Counted from the stretch's first letter, positions 1 to 12,066 are shown. The stretch is 64,000 nt of DNA from Escallonia rubra (GCA_033065855.1 JAVXUO010001009.1:31719-95718); one strand, 5' to 3'. The notes: generated from the letters alone by a model not told the origin. A program made the numbers and translations.

Positions 1-261
1 GTAGGAAAAAAATTAGAAATAAGGTGTGTGGGGGTGTGTGTGTGAGAGAGAGAGAAAAAAGAAGAAGAAGAAGTAGACAAGACACTAGTGGCAGATCCAA
101 TAACCATCATCAGGCAGACCATTATCGATAGAAGCCATCTCCCACCCATGTGTAGTACCATATACACCAATCCAGAGCCCTCACCAATACCACTCTTATT
201 AGACAACTAAGCCAATTCACACACCATCAAGCCAATGGTAAAAAAAATTGGAAAGAAGGAT

Positions 262-292
<31 letters not shown>

Positions 293-420
293 AAGAGAGG
301 AGAAGAAAAAGAAGAAGACAACCAGCTGCCCCAACTGCCAGATAACAAGAAAGAAAGAAAAAAAAACTCTAATATGTCTGCTTCCTTTGGTTATGTGAGA
401 TTGAATACATTTGACAATTG
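1..420. repeat. Microsatellite-rich duplicated segment
   Basis: Two similar stretches (about 10-75 and 240-320) both run from an A-rich start through (GT)n, (GA)n and (GAA)n tracts, so this looks like a short degenerate direct duplication. No coding potential is visible; the apparent reverse-strand frame here is low-complexity. A perfect 18-bp palindrome lies at about 420-437. Confidence 0.5.
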
Positions 421-798
421 ATGGTCCATGGACCATCCTATGTGGGATGGTTACTTGATAAACATCAAAGAGGCAGAAAAGATCAAGAAGTTGTATAACA
501 GTTACATATATCTTTTAATGCTCATAAATTATGTATAAGTTCTTTCCTTGCATAATATTTTCAGCTAACAACTTGTAATGTTAGGATGAAATATGTGACA
601 AAGAACAAAACAATTGATTTCCTATTCTTGGATAAATAAATGAATCAAGGAAAAGCGGCGAAGTTAGGAGACATTATATACAAATGCACATATTAGGATC
701 AGGTAAGTCAACATTCAAATAGTAATGCATGCGCATAATCGTATATGAAATTTTAGTGTAAAAATAAAATGCATCTCCCTTAACTTTGCTTACAGGAT

Positions 799-1589
799 TC
801 CTTATATTGCTTTGAAGTAATAATTCTTGAAGTTGAAAACAAAAAAACAACCTTACTACGATGCTTGCGTACTTTGTCAAAAATCAATTGGAAGATATGA
901 GGACAACACTTAATGCACAAATGGGCATGAACCAAATGCAAAACACAGTCCCAAGTTAGTGTGTTAAACACATATGATGTCGATAAAATGCACCAACAAT
1001 CATAATACTAATATCTTGTAATTACGTCAAGGTTCAACATTAGGCTTGATGTGGTTGATGACACACACACATAGGGATACAGTGATCCTACTGGATGTAG
1101 TAGTAATAACGATGACTGATTGCAGTGTTGAACGATACAAAGAGTCTGTAAGGATTAAGGTGATACATTAATAACCTTCTTTCAGATATTGTGTACACTA
1201 CAGACTTCATCCTAGCATTATCAATTTAATGCAGAATGAAGATTCTAGATACTACAGAAAGATGGTTGGATGCAAAAATGAAAAGTACAAGTTTCTTATA
1301 AAACTATAGAGAGATCCTGAAAGTAACGAAGACAAGACATCAATTATTACGGAAGCAATAGAAAAATGGCAGAGAAAGAGATACTAGTAGCGGTTGCAGA
1401 GAAAAAGACCATACAAGCACGTGCAGAGAAAGAGACCATCGAAACAATTACAAGCAAAGAGCCTATATTGATCGATGATGACAAGACTCTCGAATGTTTT
1501 CAAAAGAATAAAAATACTAAAAGCAAAAATGTTGGGTCCATGACCAAAAACATCTCCAGGAAGAGGATAAAGATTGAGAAGGATTAGGA
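799..1589 (+). pseudogene. RPA1-like (replication protein A large subunit) gene relic, C-terminal part
   Basis: Broken coding pieces on the + strand resemble the C-terminal OB-fold and zinc-finger region of plant RPA70/RPA1-like single-stranded-DNA-binding proteins. Near 865-955 the frame reads YYDACVLCQKSIGRYEDN, a stop, then CTNGHEPNAKHSPK, which fits the CxxC...CxxxH-type zinc ribbon. Near 1030-1065 it reads RFNIRLDVVDDT, the family's typical strand after the ribbon. Near 1258-1308 a further OB-like strand ends in a stop. The open tail at 1366-1587 has three AEKE/AEKK-type repeats and ends KRIKIEKD, like the basic tails of RPA1-like proteins. In-frame stops and a one-base frame change before YYDAC argue for a pseudogene. 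Introns are possible, and I could not build a clean model. The N-terminal part would lie before the window. The family is also found inside plant transposons, so this need not be a host gene. Confidence 0.5.
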
Positions 1590-1704
1590 TAATAGTATTA
1601 CTTTATAGGAAATGAACAAGTTTAGATTATTTAGTGATGTTACTTTGACGCTCTACTATCTGAACATCCTTTTATAAATAATGTGAAGTAGATTACATTT
1701 CTAC
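1579..1704 (+). repeat. Direct repeat flanking the 15-kb transposon island, copy 1
   Basis: This 126-bp segment covers the stop codon and 3' flank of the RPA1-like relic. It returns as a direct copy at 16735-16859 with only a few substitutions and small indels. Copy 1 runs into a (GT)n tract and the first MULE terminus; copy 2 follows a (TA)n tract and runs into unique DNA. Confidence 0.85.
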
Positions 1705-1746
1705 ATAGTGTGTGTGTGTGTGTGTGTGCGGGCGCGCGTGTGTGTA

Positions 1747-3735
1747 GGGACCTGATCCATTGACCGCGCGGGTAACTTCAACTAAGTTGCCCGAGCAATC
1801 TGACCGTCCACGCGCGAGTTGTGGACGGTCCAGATCTATTTTTTGTGCCTTTTTTTAAGTCCGTCCGCCATATTATGTAGCGGACGATACTTTTGACAAA
1901 ATTGCCCCTGACCACCCCGCAAAGAAGGAAAGAATGGTCTGCAATCCAGTCGTCCGCTACATTATGTAGCAGACAACCGTATTATAGACCTTTTTTCTTC
2001 ACTCGTCTGGCCTTTTCCCTCTCAATATCCTTTGCTCTCTCTCTTTCCTTCTCAAGTACAAGAATTGGCATCTCTCCCGCCAACTCCTGCCAATCAAGTA
2101 CTTGAGCAGAAAGTGGAAAGAGGCCTTATGGATTCAAAGGCAGTAATAATTCGAACTATAATTTGTATCACTACTATCGAAAAGAATCACTGATCTATGC
2201 AGATACACTTATTCTTTTACGCAGAGAAAGATGCATAGTTCACAAATGAGAACTGAGAAGCGAATTATAACACAAAAATTTTATGCTAACAAAAACAACT
2301 CCAGCTTTGGGTCAAGAAAAGGATGGGAAAACAGTACAACCTAACGAAAATGTACCACAATTTCCTATGACCAAACGCTCAAATAAGGTTTAAATTGCGC
2401 CCGTCTCGCCATTATACCATTCCTAAAGAGATCAAGTGCAAAATGTGCACAATTCTCTAGCCATAAACAAAAACAAAAAGTTCTTTACTTTTTTTGGTAC
2501 AAAAAAGTGTGATTAGGTTTTTCACACCTCCGAGTCGGGTAGGACCACATGGGCGGCAAGGCTCTCCCTACCAAGTTTTAACGCAACTGCATTCCCAGAG
2601 CTTGAAACCGAGACCTCTGGTTAAGTTAGGACAATCCCTTACCAGCTGACCTACACGCTTGGTGGTAAGAAGTTCCTTTACTACATAAGGAATTAGCACT
2701 TGATTCTTTACCTGATACTTGGATTTAGTAGCATGAACAAAAACATGAGATTTTCACAGGAATTGTGCAGACCATATGGTAAAAGGTAATGTGTAGCCAC
2801 AAAAACTAATTTTGAAAGACCATTGAAGGATAAAAAAAAAACCTTGATTTCACATGCATTTCATGCTCTTCCAATGGTAAAAATTACCAAGTTCCTCAAC
2901 TGGGACTAACTAAGACTTGGATTGGAACATACATAGCCTTATGGATAAAAGTAATTGTGCAATACAATACCCAACAACACCATCACCGACCACCACCGTC
3001 TAATCGTCGCCGCCGTCACCAACCACCACAATCCAAACCACAACCAATCAAACTGCTATTGCCCACCCACCATTAAACTGCCATCACCCCACCACCATGA
3101 TCTAATTGCCCATGCTCCCAACGGCCACCAGCCAAACAGCCGCAGCACCCAACCTCCATCATCCAAACCGCCGCTGCTAATTTCGTACTCAAACCTATTA
3201 CAGACCACCCTATTTTCCATTTGACAACAAAAACAAGAACAATGAAACAGGAAGAAAAAATATAAGTAGTAGAAGAAGAAGCAATTTCATTGAATTATGT
3301 GATTTTTTTTTTCATCAGATCTTAGATCGGTCTCCATGTAGTCTTCTCCAGGTTCCTTAGTGAGTATTGCGCATTGAAGGTATGGTGGTTGTGGTGGTGT
3401 TTGGTCTAGTGGGCGGTGGCAAGGAGATAGAGAAGAGATAGAGCCTCGGGGAAAAGAGAGAGATGACATGAAAGGAAGATGGAACAGAGGAAAAAGAGAG
3501 AGAAATGCATATGAGGAAGAAGGAAAAGGCCAGACGAGTAAAGAAAAAGGGTCATCCGCTACATAATATAGAGGACGACTGTATTGCAGACTATTATTTC
3601 CTTCTTTGTGGGGTTAGGGGCAATTTTGTCAAAAGTACCGCCCGCTACATAATGTGGCGGACGGACTTAAAAAATTGCAAAAAATAGATCTGGACCGTCC
3701 ACAACTCGCGCGTGGACAGTTAGATCACGCGGGCA
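1747..3735. mobile_element. MULE-like non-autonomous element A with long palindrome-bearing TIRs
   Basis: The left end begins near GGGACCTGATCC and is followed by a stem (GACCGTCCAC paired with GTGGACGGTC) and copies of a 23-bp palindrome at 1863 and 1952. The right arm (about 3550-3735) is the inverted version, with palindromes at 3554 and 3640 and the same stem. The arms match over roughly 200 bp or more. The outermost part of the right arm is missing because it fuses with the left arm of element B. The interior holds a SINE (2490-2669), a CA-rich low-complexity stretch (about 2970-3200) and no convincing gene. Assignment to Mutator-like elements rests on TIR length and relatedness to element B, which carries a MULE transposase. 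Confidence 0.75.
2490..2669 (-). mobile_element. tRNA-derived SINE
   Basis: On the minus strand the sequence starts near the tRNA-like head with a box A-like TAGGTCAGCTGG and a box B-like GGTTTCAAGC. It continues into the GGGAGAGCCTTGCC and CCTACCCGACTCGG type body seen in plant Au-like SINEs, and ends in an A-rich tail (T-run on +). It is flanked by an imperfect 12-13 bp target duplication, AAGTTCTTTACT at 2478-2489 and AAGTTCCTTTACT at 2670-2682. It inserted into element A. Confidence 0.8.
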
Positions 3736-4342
3736 ACTTTAGCTAGTTTGGTCGTGCGATCTGGTTGTCTTTCCTTAGAGGACGGACGACCCAGATCTAG
3801 TTTTTTTTTTAAAAAAAATAACTAGTCGTCCGCTACACAATGTAGCTGACAATCACTTTGACCAAAATGCCCCCAGATCCCGTCCAAATTTTGTGGAATG
3901 GTACCGGTCTGTTACATTATGTAGCAAACTACTTTTTAACCTGACTTGTTGTCAGCCAAAAGTTGTTCGCTACATAATGTAGCAGACGACTTTTGATTTG
4001 ACATGTTATGTCCCCTCTCCGTCCACTACGCTATTTGGCGGACGACGAGGCATATATACCCAAAAATTCCCTAATTATCAGCTCTTGTTCCTTCATCAAC
4101 ATCTTGAGTTCTACTTGCCTCCATTTTCAGCTCCCTTCAAGTTCCAAGCTCCAAGCTTCACTCAAATAAGGTAAGTTTGTGATCTCAAAAGCTTATGGGT
4201 AGAGTGGTAAACCTTTTTTTGGATGTTTATATATATATTTTTTAGATTATGTTTGTTGTATTTGCCATGCTAAATTAGTCTGTTCATCAAAGTAATTTTT
4301 ATTTGTTATGTTCAAGAAATTATATTTTTGTAATTAATTTAC

Positions 4343-6335
4343 ATGCCTAAAAAATGTTGTAATTTGATACTTAAACGTAAAATATTTCTACATAAGTCTT
4401 GTTTCGCAATGTTTGATTCCGTGTCAAGCTCGAACACACCAGTAGATGTTAATGACCCTTATCTAGGTCGAATATTTCAAACATTAGAAGACGCTGAAGA
4501 ATGTCTTCGAGCGTATTTGTTGAGGATTGATTTTGACATTAGAATCAAGACAACTAGAACAAGCAACATAACAAAATATATATATATGCTTACTGTTATA
4601 TGAGTGTCTTAGGAGCAGATACCCATTGCAAAATGAGAAAGACGTCGGAAATGATGATAGTGATAATAAAGTAGGATATGCGCTGCGAAGACGGGACTTC
4701 TTTGCACGCACGAATTGCAAGGTCAAGATGTTCGTAAGCCATAAACCCAAACATGATCATTGGCTTATTACTAGCTTGGAATTGGCGCATAATCACCCGT
4801 TAGTAATATCTTCGAAGGTGAGTCAGATGCATCAACACAAGAAGATGGGTAATATCACAAGGAGCCTGATTCACACAATGAGTAACGCGTGAATAGAACC
4901 TACTGATATTGTTAATGTTCTTGCTAAACAAGGTGGGAGAATTCAGATTTTGAATTTCAACACGACAGACGTTCGTAACACGACCTGAACCCAAAGGCGA
5001 GCCACGTATGACATCAGTGATGCTCAATCCATAATGAATCTATTAAAGCGGATGCAAACGGAGGACCCGCAGTTTACTTACAAGTATAATCTTGACGACA
5101 AGCACTGAGTTACCATAATTTTTTGGGTCGACAGCCGTTTGAGACATGCTTATCAACATTTTGGGGATGTCGTGACTTTAGAAACCACCTACCGTACCAA
5201 CAAGTATTCGATGCCTTTCGCTTCTTTCACAGGCATTAATCATCATTATCACTCCATCCTGTTTGGATTCGCATTGTTAAGGGATAAGAGCGAAAGTTCT
5301 TTTGTATGTTTGCTTAAGACGTGGCTTGAAGCAATGAACTTCAAAGCCTCCAAAGTTATCATCACCGATCAAGATTTGGCAATGACGAAGGCTATTGACA
5401 CCGTCTTCCCAGATACTCGACACAACATGTGCACTTGGCACATAAGTAAAAAATACCCTAAACGTCTGCATCGCGTGTATGCAAAGTATCCAGACTTAAA
5501 AAAATTGACAGGTGCGTTAACAAGTCGTTAATAATTGAGGAATTTGAACAGAAGTGAAAAAAACTTGTTGAGGATTACTCATTGCAAGACCACGAGTGGC
5601 ATAAAAGTGACGGGCAGGAGTGAATCTATGAACGCCCTGTTCGATAGCTCTGTAGATACATCTACGAATTTGACGAATTTTGTCCTAAGTGCCCAAAAAG
5701 AGGTTGCACAAATATTCATGAAAAAAAGGGTTACGAACTTTGCAAGCACGTACGAACAAAGAAGAAGGTTGCTTGAAACCCCACTGGAGGTGAATGGTGG
5801 AAAAGTCTATATGAAGGAGATGTTTATGCAATATCAAGAAGAGTTACAAAAATTGGGAAGTTATAGTATAAAAAAGGTGGCAGAAAAGTCTACACGTGAA
5901 TACAAGGTTTTATTGCTGATGAACAACCTCGTCCCTGAGAAGGTGCATAAACTACATACGGAGAGCCATGACATAGAGATGGATATGGTGACATGTGTTT
6001 GCAAGAAGGTTGAGCTATGTGGCATGCTGTATCGACACATTCTGCAGTTTTTCACTCAAAAGAATATCAAGGTAATCCCCAATAAATACGTCTTGACGTG
6101 GTGGAGTAAGGTTGCAAACATATTGCATGGTACGATTGAAGGCCGCAAGAGATCTGAAGGGATGAAAAGCTCTATTGAACAAGAAACCTAAACTAAAAAG
6201 CATAGAAAGTGTGCATTGTGCAACAACATGACCAACCATGACAATTAGAATCATTACAGGGCACTGGGGATAAGTTTAGGGAGTTTACAAGACGAGGAAG
6301 AAGATGATGCCAAAGAAGATGAAGCGGACCTTTAG
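4343..6335 (+). pseudogene. FAR1/MULE-type transposase pseudogene
   Basis: The reading frame is broken but collinear with FAR1-related/MULE transposases. First comes a FAR1-like DNA-binding region (4409-4600 DPYLGRIFQTLEDAEECLRA; 4690-4800 FFARTNCKVKMFV ... LELAHNHPLV). A linker follows with IFWVDSRLRHAYQHFGDVV. The core (5139-5531) has TTYRTNKYSMPFASF, IITDQDLAMTKAI and CTWHISKKYP, typical of the DDE region. After two in-frame stops near 5532 the frame resumes with TGRSESMNALFDS, so the stretch normally lying between these motifs is mostly missing. A SWIM-like finger near 5995-6045 reads CVCKKVELCGMLYRHIL, with Tyr where the third zinc ligand (Cys) is expected. A knuckle-like CALC...NH tail precedes an acidic end. 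Several stops plus the missing block mean it is almost certainly inactive. Confidence 0.9.
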
Positions 6336-6599
6336 TCTAGGGACTTTATAATAATCTTTTATTAATAATCAAGTATATGGACTTTGTATTTGAATTATAG
6401 ACTTTGTAATAATCCTAGATGTTTATTCATAATCAAATTTAATTTACTATTGGGCTATTTATGAATTGTATTTTTTTATCATCTAAATTTTAATGTACTA
6501 TTGCAATGACCAATTTAGATTTACACCAGCAAAGCTAAAAAAAAAATATGCTTGACTATTCGTTAGATAATGGGCGCAAATCCATGAACACCTTGTTTT

Positions 6600-9210
6600 C
6601 TTAGGGTGCTTTGGCCGGAATCTGGAGTCGTCGGTGATTTTGCACGGAGCCTTATCACGCTTCGACCATCGCACTTCGCCCGTCGCCCGGACACAACTCC
6701 GCACTTCGCCCGTCGCCCGGACACAACTCCGCGACCCCCGTCGCCCGGACACAACTCCGCGACCCCCGTCGCCCGGACACAACTCCGCGACCCCCGTCGT
6801 CCCGACACAACTCCGCGACCCCTGTTGCCGGCGTCCCGGCGCCGCACTTCAACATCCACCGTGCATGTGCATCGCGCCGCTGATACAGCCGTGCCTCCAG
6901 GCTCTCTGTCACACTACCGTGCCCCCGACACCATACACACTATGTCGTACCCATGCGCCACCATTGACATAAACGTGCCCCCGACACCTTACACATTCTG
7001 TCGCGCCCATGCGCCGCGCCACTAACACAGACGTGCCCCCGGCACCTTACGCACTTCATCGCACCCATGCGCCACAATCATGTTACACGCCCCCGGGCAC
7101 CACACTCATTCATCACACCATGCGCACCTTGCCTTGGTCAGGGAACATGCTTCAACCCACTCTCCGGAGTGTACATCATCCGCGGGGATAGGCGACTCCT
7201 TCGAGACACTATCTCTGCCGGGAGCTCTTCAACTCCCCTTCTGCCAGGTAGACGGCTCCTCCGGGATGCTAACTTGACTCGCTCCGAGTGCTCCGGCACA
7301 AGGACTCACCCGCGGGGATATGCGACTCCTCCGGGACACTATCTCTGCCATGGAGCTCTTCAACTCCCCTTCCGCCAGGTAAACGGCTCCTCCGGGATGC
7401 TACCTCGGCCAGTCGGGTAGACGGATCCTCCGGGATGCTACCTTGACTCGCTCTGAGTGCTCCGGCATAAGGACTTACTCGCGGGGATAGGCGACTCCTC
7501 CGGGACGCTATCTCTGCCAGGGAGCTCTTCAACTCCCATTCCGCTAGGTAGACGGCTCCTCCGGGATGCTACCTCGGCCAGTCAGGTAGACGGATCCTCC
7601 GAGATGCTACCTTGACTCGCTCCGAGTACTCCGGCACAAGGACTCACCCGCGGGGATAGGCAACTCCTCCGGGACACTATCTTTGCCAGTGAGCTCTTCA
7701 ACTCCCCTTCCACCAGGTAGACGGCTCCTCCGGGATGCTACCTTGACTCGCTCCGAGTGCTCCGGCATAAGGACTCACTCGTGGGGATAGGAGACTCCTC
7801 CGGGACACTATCTCTGCCAGGGAGCTCTTCAACTCCCCTTCCGCCAGGTAGACGGCTCCTCCGGGATGCTACCTCGGCCAGTCGGGTAGACGGCTCCTCC
7901 GGGATGCTACCTCGACCAATCGGGTAGACGGCTCCTCCGGGATGCTACCTCGACTCGCTCCAAGTGCTCCGGCACAAGGACTCACCCGCGGGGATAGGTG
8001 ACTCCTCTGGGACACTATCTCTGCCAGGGAGCTCTTCAACTCCTCTTCCGCCAAGTAGACGACTCCTTCGGGATGCTACCTTGGCCAGTCGGGTAGACGG
8101 CTCCTCTGGGATGCTACCTTGACTCTGTCCGAGTACTCCGGCATAAGGACTCACCCGCGTGGATAGGCGACTCCTCCGGGACACTATCTCTGCCAGAGAG
8201 CTCTTCAACTCCCCTTCCGCCAGGTATACGGCTCCTCCGGGATGCTACCTCAGCCAGTCGGGTAGACAGCTCCTCCGGAATGCTACCTTGACTCGCTCCG
8301 AGTTCTCCGGCATAAGGACTCACCCGCGAGGATAGGCGACTCCTCCGGGACACTATCTTTGCCATGGAGCTCTAAGTGCTCCGGCACGAAGACTTTCCTT
8401 CTGCCAGGTAGACGGCTCCTCCGGGATGCTACCTCGGCTTGCGGAATAGGCGACTCCTCCGGGACACTATCTCCGTCAGGGTGCCTGCGTGACTGGCCTA
8501 CGTGGTTCGGCACTGGGGGCTTGGGCGGCACCCCTAGGGACTATGACCCCCGGGTCACTCCGAGACGGGAGCAGGTCTTCGGAGGGCATCGCGCCTAGTT
8601 CACCTGGCAGTTGGGCATCGGGTCTTTCCCATCGCTGTTAGGCCTGTAGGACTCTGCAAGGGCTTGGATTTGAGGTTAGATCAAGGGGTTCCCTGGCCAC
8701 ACCGACGCTGTGGGAGCTAGTCTTTCCAGACAGACAGAGCGACACTGTGTAGGGCAGGCCGGTTGAATATGCGATCTGACAGTCCATGGAGCATCGGCAC
8801 CCGTGGACCCCCGGTGAAGTGTCACTCCCGGGGAGCGCCACGGGTCGGTTTATGACATCATCATCTCAATCTCTATAAATAGAGGTATTGAGAATTCATT
8901 TGGAGGGTTGGACATTTTCAGGACTTCTTCTTCACTTTCTCATATTTTCACTTTCTCTCTAGAATCCTAGAGAGAGAAACATACAGGACCCTGACTTTGG
9001 ACCTAAGCATCGGATGTGACTGTCGTCGTATATTCATCATGCGTCATCGCCCTCGCAGCACTGCCACCCTCAGGCTCTGTCTGGGAAGCCCTTGGTCTCT
9101 GCCCTTGTTCCACCCTTGTTGTGTCCTACATCAACATACTTAGAAGCTGACGCGGACTGCAGCCTTTGTGGCACCTCCACGTAGGTACGAACCCACTTTC
9201 CTTGGGATCA
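6600..9210 (+). mobile_element. LTR-like GC-rich repeat, copy 1 (sense +)
   Basis: This shares structure with two solo LTRs at 23309-25181 and 52243-54337 (both minus). In order it has a GC-rich block with about 28-bp tandem repeats (6686-6830), a block of about 60-bp repeats (6900-7130), a long minisatellite (7180-8470), a promoter-like region with TATAAAT at 8874-8880, a leader containing TCTCTCTAGAATCCTAGAGAG, and a 3' end CCTTGGGATCA matching the GGCATCA ends of the other copies. The 5' edge is uncertain: no TG start with a duplication matching the 3' flank GATTG was found, so the left side may be truncated. It lies inside MULE element B. Reading it as an LTR rests on the bounded copies 2 and 3. 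Confidence 0.7.
7180..8470 (+). repeat. Minisatellite with units in multiples of about 34 bp
   Basis: The core motif GACTCCTCCGGGA followed by (C/T)(A/G)CTA recurs throughout. Successive GCGGGGATAG-type landmarks lie about 130, 168, 170, 135, 204, 169 and 170 bp apart, close to 4, 5, 5, 4, 6, 5 and 5 steps of 34 bp. The array is therefore a higher-order repeat built on a 34-bp quantum. Reverse-strand open frames across it (for example EVASRRSRLPGG repeats) are simply translations of the repeat. Related arrays occur inverted at about 24030-24540 and 52990-53660. Confidence 0.85.
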
Positions 9211-9279
9211 GATTGTCATTTTGAAAATACGTATTAATGAAATAAAAAAAATAAATTTGGACGGATACTTGACGGAAGG

Positions 9280-9395
9280 ACACAAGTGATACCTTTTTAA
9301 CGTTTGTGGTCACGGTTTGTTACCTTTTGAAACTTAGTGTTCTTGACTGTAATTTCACCTAAACCTCAAGGACATGGGTGTAATTAACCCTATAT
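9280..9395. repeat. Remnant of MULE MITE end (family of 55468-56351)
   Basis: The segment ending AAGGACATGGGTGTAATTA is close to the right arm of the MITE at 55468-56351 (GGGACATAGGTGTAATTA), with matching upstream text about a gene-length-independent ACTGTAATT block. Only one arm is recognisable, so this is a truncated copy within element B. Confidence 0.5.
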
Positions 9396-10806
9396 TTAAA
9401 GTTGTCTATGTCTTCTTGGCTCCAGTTGGCCTTCTTGAGGTTCTCGGATCAACAAATGTAGTCCATGTACATCAATACAAGGACACCGCAGTCCGCCTTA
9501 TTCTTTGCGTGGGCCTATGTTTCTTCACTCGAATATCGAGATTCGGCCTTATGATACTTTTTGTCCATTTAGGGAGTAAAGCATGACAAAAAAATATAGC
9601 CTGCGGAAGAATAAAAATGGTATAAGCTACGAGAGTCGAATTACAGTAAGCAAATTAAGAAATAGAAAAGCTGTAACAAGAATGCAAAGCTTACTATAGC
9701 CGTCAATTGTTCTTTGAAAAGGTCTTTCAGAGGCATCAAGGGGACATCATTGTGGAGACTATCGAGGATTAAATCCTCATAGCTTGTGGTTCATAGCAAA
9801 ACAAATACCAATGGGAGCGATCTAAGAAGCGTACTAGAAATACATCCGCCTCAGGGAAGCTCACCGAATTCACAGTATTCGTGAAAAATACAGTGAGCTC
9901 CCTAAGCTAATGCCAATGGATTAATGTTTTTTCCCCTTTACCAGACACCACCGTTGTCATTCTCCATAGAGCATTATATGAAAAAGCGCATCCAACATAA
10001 AAACACTGGAATACGCATTTTCACTATCCATCTTTCGACACATCAGAAGCTTGATGTAGGCAGTCAACACCGTATCTTCCAACCAACGACCCGGCCTGAG
10101 GGTGGACATTCCATCCCATGAGACACCACTTTCTGAGCGTAGTTGGGGGGCTTGCTAAAGTATTGTTGATGGACTAGGGCATATTTTGCCAGCTTGAAAG
10201 GCTTTAGTGGATGACCTCTGGGAGAAGAGGGATTGACGGGGAGATTGACCGGGGGGTATTGTTGTTCTTAAGGCTCTTCAGGTATCATAAGCCCCAAAGT
10301 GGAAGGTCCCACCCACGGGACAAGTTGCAATGACTCTCGTCGAAATCTTGTGTGACCTGACTCTAAGGATCTGGTGTAACGTCCGAGTCCCTAAGCAAAG
10401 CAAACAAGGGCTGACCTCACCCATCCCAATGAGCCATTCCCATACCCGAGGGCTGCCCCCAAGCATCACCCATTCTAGCTCTCGAGGGACCGCCAATTCC
10501 CACGCTCATCCCGAAGTCTGCTCTGAGGGATCACTTATTCCCTCCCTCACATGGGAAGGCTGCTACGAGGGATAATCCATTCCTAAGCTCATGCCCGAAG
10601 GCTGTCTCGTATAGCCCCTCACAAAATTCTCGTAGCTATGCGCCAAGATCTCAGCATGGGAGCAGAGATTCGCTCTCAAGGCATCTAGAAGATCCTTCCG
10701 CTAATTCAATTTCTAGAAGAAGATGAGCGAGGCATCAACCTACATCAAGTTAGATCATAACTTTAAACAGTACATGAAATTGAATGCAAAACTTATGAGA
10801 TCAAAT
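9396..10806. other. Interior of element B, no gene recognised
   Basis: Only short open frames are present and none matches a family I know. The sequence is less AT-rich than the flanks and could be decayed coding DNA, either a 3' part of the PMD gene or retroelement interior. I see no motif that decides this. Confidence 0.4.
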
Positions 10807-12066
10807 TCAAGTGAAAGTCAATAGGAAACTTAGGAGCTCGAATGCTCTACACTGATCAATTATATCTCTAGGCTGGTATTTCTTGCCTCTTGACCACTGC
10901 ATTGGGTTTATTCTCTTTCGAGTGATGCGGTAGTACCACCTCAGATACTGTTCGATGCTGACCACAGGGTCGGGCTCCGACACAATGGCTGTCAGTGTGT
11001 CTTGCCATGATTCCCACAGTTCAAGGTCGACAATGCACAATTCGAGTGCATTCACCTGCCCGAACCGTGGGACATCCGGTGGGTTCCTGTTAATCCTTAT
11101 GTATAGGGCATAAGCTGGCAACCCCTGCAGGCACTCAAGATGTCGCATGGCACAATCCGGTTGTTGCCACTCCGCAATCTCCCAATGGATCAATGCAGTG
11201 CATTGCAACCCAGAGAGCGTAAACACGAATGACTCTGCCACCTGTCCCTCCAAATGTTTGTACGGGACCCAACACATTTGGCCCAGAGACAGTATGTCGA
11301 ACTTCCCCCGATAGAATACAATGTTGTGATGGGGATCATCTCTCCTCGGGTAGTGGCTCTCCCTCCGACTGTACTCCTAAGTGCGCAACCGAGGCCACAT
11401 ATTATCGGTTCCTTCCCTACAACAAGGTACGCTGACACTGAAGTGTTCATAAGATCACACTTAAGAATAAAGAAAATTTTGGTGTTGTATGGTCAAAATT
11501 TATTTTGCACTAACTAATAAAAAATTATCGAAAAAGAAATTAAAAGGAGTTATATGATATACCTACAACAATGAGAGACATGCACATATAACTTTGCAGT
11601 CGAGCCTCGTTGCCTTGTGCAATGCACGATACAAGTATGCAAGTGTGGCTACCCTAAGCATACTCCCAACCTTCTGCAAGTTACCCAACAAAGCTAAATA
11701 TTTCACGTGAACCGAGTTCTTTGTCGTCGTTAGAAATAGAATTGCCCCCATCACCCACAGCAGGAAAGCCTTTTGCACAAGCATCCCTTCTGTGTAGTCT
11801 TCCGGCAAAACCTTGAACATTTCTACCAACCACCTCAACTTTATTCCACCATGCCCAAATTCGTTCTTGGATATTGAACCGAAGAAGTCGCTAGCAACTC
11901 TCTTATTTGTCGCGGAAACCTTAGCAGAAATAATCGGCAGTCCCGTCACGGGTAACCCTAAGATATACCCTACATCTTCTAAGGTTATTGTCATCTCTCC
12001 AAGCGAGAAGTGAAATGTATTCAAGTTCTGTTCAATAAGGGCACATATTAAGGTCCGGTCAAGTTG
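10807..12066 (-). pseudogene. Plant mobile domain (PMD; MAIN/MAIL-like) gene relic in MULE
   Basis: Two reverse-strand blocks match the plant mobile domain found in MAIN, MAIL1 and many transposon proteins. The upstream block (about 12066-11563) reads ALIEQNLNTFHFSLGEMT, then ITLEDVGYILGLPVTGLPI, the hallmark N-terminal PMD segment. The downstream block (11277-10807) has WVPYKHLEG, then LIHWEIAEWQQPDCAMRH, the conserved W.PY...E.H.PD.V.RQ segment. Between them (11278-11562) lie an intron-like AT-rich stretch and DNA whose frame I could not join cleanly. The upstream block is not preceded by an ATG. Comparison with the second copy near 13200 suggests a lost splice acceptor (TTTAA instead of TTTCAG before CAACTTGA), and the putative exon before it (about 12120-12215) has an in-frame stop absent from the other copy. 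Cellular PMD proteins act in transcription and silencing with the PP7L phosphatase; the role in MULEs is unknown. Confidence 0.75.

Noticed and set aside
1863..1974. CRISPR-like array suggested by regularly repeated palindromes
   Set aside because: The repeats are dispersed in transposon arms with irregular, non-unique spacers and there are no cas genes; this is plant nuclear DNA.
2955..3224. 89-codon His/Asn/Pro-rich frame in element A
   Set aside because: CCACC/CAAC low-complexity text similar to that at 34640-34980 and 35450-35610; not a protein family.
6498..8600. Many Arg/Ser/Pro-rich frames such as EVASRRSRLPGG repeats
   Set aside because: They follow the minisatellite periodicity and occur in several frames on both strands; the region is LTR-like, not coding.
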